A DNA stretch of 64,000 bases. Origin: UBA668 sp039796575. Lineage in GTDB: Bacteria; Actinomycetota; Acidimicrobiia; Acidimicrobiales; Ilumatobacteraceae. The stretch lies in assembly GCA_039796575.1 (NCBI GenBank), contig JBDKJP010000078.1, forward strand, positions 1-64,000, given 5' to 3'. Position 1 is the stretch's first letter. Each line of letters opens with the position of its first letter. Shown here piece after piece: positions 60,398 through 64,000 of this stretch. The notes beneath the pieces were generated by a model, which was not told where the DNA came from, ran no database searches, and saw nothing but the letters and a program-made list of their open reading frames with translations. The translations under genes and the position numbers were made by a program.

Positions 60398-61104
60398 ACC
60401 GACCGCAGGCAGTGGTGCTGGCGGCGCCCGGCACCAACCGTGACCACGACGTGTCGTTCGCCCTCGAGCTCGCCGGTGCCACGCCGCGCATCGTGCTCCT
60501 CGCCGAACTGCTGGCCGACCCGACGCTGCTGCGTGGGGCTCAACTGCTCGTCGCCGCCGGTGGGTTCAGCTACGCCGACGCACTGGGCGCCGGACGCATG
60601 TGGAGCCTCGAGCTCTCGCACGGCGTCGGCGACGAGCTCACCGCGTTCGTGGCTGCCGGCAAGCCCGTCGTCGGCATCTGCAACGGCTTCCAGGTGCTCA
60701 CCCGCACCGGCCTGCTCCCCGGCTCGCTCGGCCACAACGACAGCGGGCACTTCCAGTGCGAGTGGGTGCGCCTCGAGGCGCCCGCCAGCCGCTGCGTGTG
60801 GACCACCGGGCTCGACGACATCGAGTGCCCCGTGGCGCACGGCGAGGGTCGCTACGTGCATCCCGACCTGGCGTCGCTCGAGGCGGCGGGCCAGGTGGCG
60901 TTGCGCTACGCGGGGCACAACCCGAACGGCTCGCAGGGCGACGTCGCCGGTGTGTGCGACCCGACCGGTGTGGTGCTCGGGCTGATGCCCCACCCCGAGA
61001 ACCACGTGCTCGCCCGCCAGCATCCGCGACGAGGTCGCGGCGCGACGGGCGGCCTGGGTCTGCCATTGTTCGAGCAGGGCGTCCGCCACGCCCGGGGGGT
61101 GTGA
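60394..61104 (+). CDS. purQ: FGAM synthase I, glutamine amidotransferase subunit
   Basis: The 236-residue class I glutaminase supplies ammonia to PurL. The nucleophile Cys is in VVGICNGFQVLT, with AGGFSYADALGAG upstream, and the catalytic His and Glu are in LMPHPENHVL. The start overlaps the purL stop by 4 nt and the stop overlaps the purC start by 1 nt, so translation is coupled. Confidence 0.93.
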   Translation: MNRPQAVVLAAPGTNRDHDVSFALELAGATPRIVLLAELLADPTLLRGAQLLVAAGGFSYADALGAGRMWSLELSHGVGDELTAFVAAGKPVVGICNGFQVLTRTGLLPGSLGHNDSGHFQCEWVRLEAPASRCVWTTGLDDIECPVAHGEGRYVHPDLASLEAAGQVALRYAGHNPNGSQGDVAGVCDPTGVVLGLMPHPENHVLARQHPRRGRGATGGLGLPLFEQGVRHARGV

Positions 61105-62051
61105 TGGAGCCGTTCCTCGACATCGACCTGCCGTTGCCCGATCGTCGCGACGGCAAGGTGCGCGTCTCGTATGCGTTGCCCGACGACGACGGTGAGGGCC
61201 GCCGCCTGTTCGTCACCACCGACCGCCTGTCGGCGTTCGACCGCATCATCGCGGGCGTGCCGTACAAGGGCCAGGTGTTGAACCAGCTGGCGGCGTGGTG
61301 GTTCGCCGAGACCGCCGACATCGTGCCCAACCATGTCGTCGCCGTCCCCGACCCGAACGTGCTCGTCGCCCGTGCGGCCACCCCGCTGCCGGTCGAGGTC
61401 ATCGTGCGCGGCTACATCACCGGTGTCACCAGCACGTCGCTGTGGCAGCAGTACGCCGACGGCGCCCGGGAGATCTACGGCCACCGCTTCCCCGATGGCC
61501 TGCGCAAGAACATGGTGCTGCCCAACGTGCTGGTCACTCCCACCACGAAGGGCAACGACGGTGCACACGACGTGCCGCTCACGGTGGCCGAGGTGGCCCA
61601 GCGTGGCCTCGTCGAGCACCGCCGCTGGGGCGAGGTGGTCGAGGCCGCCATCCTGCTGTTCCAGCGTGGCCAGCAGAAGGCGGCGGAGGCAGGGCTCATC
61701 CTGGCCGACACGAAGTACGAGTTCGGCACGGCTGCCGACGGGTCGCTGCTGCTGATCGACGAGATGCACACCCCCGACTCGTCGCGCTACTGGGTCGCCG
61801 ACAGCTACGAGGCGCGCCTCGACGCGGGCGAGGAGCCCGAGAGCCTCGACAAGGAGGTCGTGCGACGAGCCCTGCTGGCCGCCGGCTACCGCGGCGACGG
61901 CGAGCCACCCGTGCTGCCCGCCGAGGTGTGGGCCGAGACCACCCGCCGCTACATCACCGCCTTCGAACGCCTCACGGGCACCACGTTCGAACCGGGCGCC
62001 TACCCCGTGCCGCCCCGCATCATGGAGAGCCTGCATCGTGTTTCCCACTGA
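61104..62051 (+). CDS. purC: SAICAR synthetase
   Basis: The 315-residue ATP-dependent ligase joins aspartate to CAIR. Family features include RLFVTTDRLSAFDRI, PVEVIVRGYITG and the C-terminal LIDEMHTPDSSRYW. The length is that of the longer SAICAR synthetase type. It overlaps purQ by 1 nt and purF by 14 nt. Confidence 0.94.
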   Translation: MEPFLDIDLPLPDRRDGKVRVSYALPDDDGEGRRLFVTTDRLSAFDRIIAGVPYKGQVLNQLAAWWFAETADIVPNHVVAVPDPNVLVARAATPLPVEVIVRGYITGVTSTSLWQQYADGAREIYGHRFPDGLRKNMVLPNVLVTPTTKGNDGAHDVPLTVAEVAQRGLVEHRRWGEVVEAAILLFQRGQQKAAEAGLILADTKYEFGTAADGSLLLIDEMHTPDSSRYWVADSYEARLDAGEEPESLDKEVVRRALLAAGYRGDGEPPVLPAEVWAETTRRYITAFERLTGTTFEPGAYPVPPRIMESLHRVSH

Positions 62052-63498
62052 CCATGATCACGACGACCATTGCTGGGACGACGCACCTCACGAGGAGTGC
62101 GGCGTGTTCGGCGCCTCCACCCCGCACGGTGAGGGCCTCGGCCAGCTCACGTTCTTCGGCCTGTTCGCACTGCAGCACCGCGGCCAGGAGGCCGCCGGCA
62201 TCGCCATCAGCGACGGGTCGCGGGTGCGTGTGCACAAGGACTCCGGCCTCGTGTCGAACGTGTTCACCCCGGCCAGCATGGCGGGGCTCACGGGCTACCA
62301 CGCCATCGGCCACACCCGTTACAGCACCACCGGCGGCAACTCGCAGAAGAACATCCAGCCGTTCACGGTCGAGACGATGCACGGCCCGCTCGCGGTGGCG
62401 CACAACGGCAATCTGGTCAACGCGTCGGCGCTGCGTGACGAACTACTGGCGCGCGGCTTCGGCCTCACCGCCACGAGCGACACCGAGGTCGTCACGCTGA
62501 TGCTCGCCGCGGCCGGTGGCCGCTGCTGGGAGGACCGCATCGAGCGCACGCTGCCCGCGTGGAAGGGCGCGTTCTCGTTGGTGTGCCTCGTCAACGACCG
62601 CGTCATCGCGGTGCGCGACCCGTGGGGCTTCCGGCCGATGCACGTCGGGCGACTGCCGCACGGCGGCCATGCCGTGGCGTCCGAGACCTGCGCCCTCAAC
62701 ACGCTCGGCTGCGTCGAGATCGACGAGGTCCGTCCCGGCGAGATCGTCACGCTGCAGGGCGCCGAGATGCACCGCCGCCAGGCGCTGACGCCCGCTGCCG
62801 AGCCGGCGCGGTGCACGTTCGAGTTCGTGTACTTCAGCCGCCCCGACAGCAACTGGGCCGGCCAGAACATCCACCACGTGCGCCAGCGCCTCGGTGAGCA
62901 GTTGGCCATCGAGTCGGGTGTCGAGGCCGACGTGGTCATCCCCGTGCCCGACAGCTCCATCCCTGCCGCGATCGGCTACAGCCGGCAGAGCGGCATCGCC
63001 CACAACGACGGCCTCATCAAGAACCGCTACATCGGCCGCACGTTCATCGAGCCGACGCAGGACCTGCGCGAGCGTGGCGTGGCGCTGAAGTTCAACGCGC
63101 TCACGGAGAACCTCGCGGGCAAGCGCGTGGTGATGATCGACGACTCGCTCGTCCGCGGCACCACCGCCGGGCCGCTGGTGAAGCTGCTGCGCGACGCCGG
63201 CGCCACCGAGGTGCACGTGCGCATCACCTGCCCGCCCATCACCCACGCGTGCCACTTCGGGGTCGACATGGGGCACGACGGTGATCTGATGGCCGCACGG
63301 CTGAACGTCGACGAGATCCGCGACCTCATCGGCGCCGACTCGCTGCACTTCCTGTCGCTCGAGGGCATGATGCGCGCCATCAACCCGGCGGGCGACGGCC
63401 AGAGCGCCGGCTACTGCAACGGCTGCTTCACCGGTCGTTACCCGATGCCGGTCGACGAGGCGCCGCCGAAGCTGTCGTTCGAAGGAGTACTGGCGTGA
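62038..63498 (+). CDS. purF: Amidophosphoribosyltransferase
   Basis: The 486-residue enzyme makes phosphoribosylamine from PRPP and glutamine, the first committed purine step. The N-terminal glutaminase Cys is in HEECGVFGAS at about residue 21, so a short propeptide is probably removed. The PRPP loop is VVMIDDSLVRGTT. The C-terminal GYCNGCFTGRYP holds Cys residues that may bind the [4Fe-4S] cluster seen in this type. GTG 62038 starts within purC, and no in-frame ATG is near. Confidence 0.94.
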   Translation: MFPTDHDHDDHCWDDAPHEECGVFGASTPHGEGLGQLTFFGLFALQHRGQEAAGIAISDGSRVRVHKDSGLVSNVFTPASMAGLTGYHAIGHTRYSTTGGNSQKNIQPFTVETMHGPLAVAHNGNLVNASALRDELLARGFGLTATSDTEVVTLMLAAAGGRCWEDRIERTLPAWKGAFSLVCLVNDRVIAVRDPWGFRPMHVGRLPHGGHAVASETCALNTLGCVEIDEVRPGEIVTLQGAEMHRRQALTPAAEPARCTFEFVYFSRPDSNWAGQNIHHVRQRLGEQLAIESGVEADVVIPVPDSSIPAAIGYSRQSGIAHNDGLIKNRYIGRTFIEPTQDLRERGVALKFNALTENLAGKRVVMIDDSLVRGTTAGPLVKLLRDAGATEVHVRITCPPITHACHFGVDMGHDGDLMAARLNVDEIRDLIGADSLHFLSLEGMMRAINPAGDGQSAGYCNGCFTGRYPMPVDEAPPKLSFEGVLA

Positions 63499-64000
63499 GG
63501 GTGCTCGTCATCGGTTCGGGTGGCCGCGAGGCCGCCATCGCGTGGGCGTGCGGCCGCCACGGCCATGCGGTGCGCATCGCGTCCGACCTCCCGTCGCCCA
63601 TCGACGCCGATCTCGTCATCGTCGGCCCCGAGGCAGCGCTGGTGGCGGGCGTGGCCGATCGCTGCGCCGACGAAGGGGTGCCGTGCTTCGGCCCGAGCGC
63701 CGGGCTGGCGAAGCTCGAGAGCAGCAAGGGGTTCACGCGCACCCTGGCGCAGACGTTGGGCCTGCCGTCGCCGGCGTTCCACATGTCGTCGTCGGCCGAC
63801 GAGGCCATCGCGTGGTGGCGGTCGTTCGGCAAGCCGGTCGTCGTGAAGCTCGACGGCCTCGCCGCCGGCAAGGGCGTCATCGTGCCCGACTCGGACGACG
63901 AGACCGAGGCGGCCATCCGTGAGCTCGTCGAGCAGGGCCCCATCGTGCTCGAGGAGCGCCTCACCGGTCCGGAGTGCAGCCTGATGGCGATGTGCGACGG
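63495..64000 (+). CDS. purD: Phosphoribosylamine-glycine ligase (partial)
   Basis: The gene starts with GTG 63495, overlapping the purF stop by 4 nt, and is cut by the right edge after about 168 residues. It has the N-terminal VLVIGSGGREAAIAWA and VIVGPEAALVAG motifs and the ATP-grasp start VVVKLDGLAAGKGVIV. Between the first two motifs the usual GNAGT loop and about 30 residues are absent, so the N-domain is compact. It joins glycine to phosphoribosylamine. Confidence 0.92.
   Translation, partial: MRVLVIGSGGREAAIAWACGRHGHAVRIASDLPSPIDADLVIVGPEAALVAGVADRCADEGVPCFGPSAGLAKLESSKGFTRTLAQTLGLPSPAFHMSSSADEAIAWWRSFGKPVVVKLDGLAAGKGVIVPDSDDETEAAIRELVEQGPIVLEERLTGPECSLMAMCD

Overview
The window is high-GC DNA with codon use, gene families and start signals typical of Actinobacteria. 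SURF1, a WS/DGAT acyltransferase, a SAM-I/IV-type riboswitch before metX, many GTG starts and many start codons 6-8 nt after a TAnnnT -10 box all fit. The mix of acyl-CoA enzymes, carnitine genes and very large choice-of-anchor-D proteins suggests an Acidimicrobiia-like (Ilumatobacter-like) organism. That placement is inference. I see no prophage, insertion sequence or CRISPR array.

Region 1 (1-21 kb) is a catabolic island for carnitine/betaine-type quaternary amines and acyl-CoAs. It holds a BKACE gene and a fused L-carnitine dehydrogenase/thioesterase, which together would take carnitine to glycine betaine. It also holds a CaiC-like CoA ligase, a close CaiD homologue, another crotonase, two acyl-CoA dehydrogenases, an ADP-forming acyl-CoA synthetase, an MFS transporter, a TetR regulator, an amidase, a class III aminotransferase, a PhyH-type dioxygenase, a Rieske oxygenase, an ABC ATPase and a dienelactone-hydrolase-like protein. 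A second, shortened dehydrogenase/thioesterase paralogue sits beside the TetR gene. Four intergenic sites here, and a fifth at 46.2 kb, share a 16-nt operator-like motif (CTGACCG...GTTCAG), suggesting one regulon.

Region 2 (21-24 kb) has a basic-tailed protein of unknown function, a PhnZ-like HD protein and a beta-CASP nuclease. Region 3 (23.7-37 kb) is dominated by two tandem secreted proteins of 1591 and 1590 residues. Each is built from three related modules and ends in the same terminator hairpin. Each has the same two upstream sites at matching distances. They lie next to a NarL-type response regulator, its histidine kinase and a Crp-family regulator.

Region 4 (37-57 kb) is a mixed set: GNAT, small membrane proteins, a sulfatase with an atypical active-site motif, a MalT-like LuxR regulator, tRNA-Gly(GCC), metX under a SAM riboswitch, a PEP-mutase/isocitrate-lyase family enzyme, a SET-domain protein, a saccharopine-dehydrogenase-like protein, an APH/DUF4262/DCC operon, a second PhyH enzyme, SURF1, an MBL hydrolase, an aldo/keto reductase, WS/DGAT, a GMC oxidoreductase and a histidine phosphatase.

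Region 5 (57.6-64 kb) is an overlapping purine operon, purL-purQ-purC-purF-purD. PurL carries an N-terminal double PurS-like extension, and PurD (cut by the window end) has a shortened N-domain.
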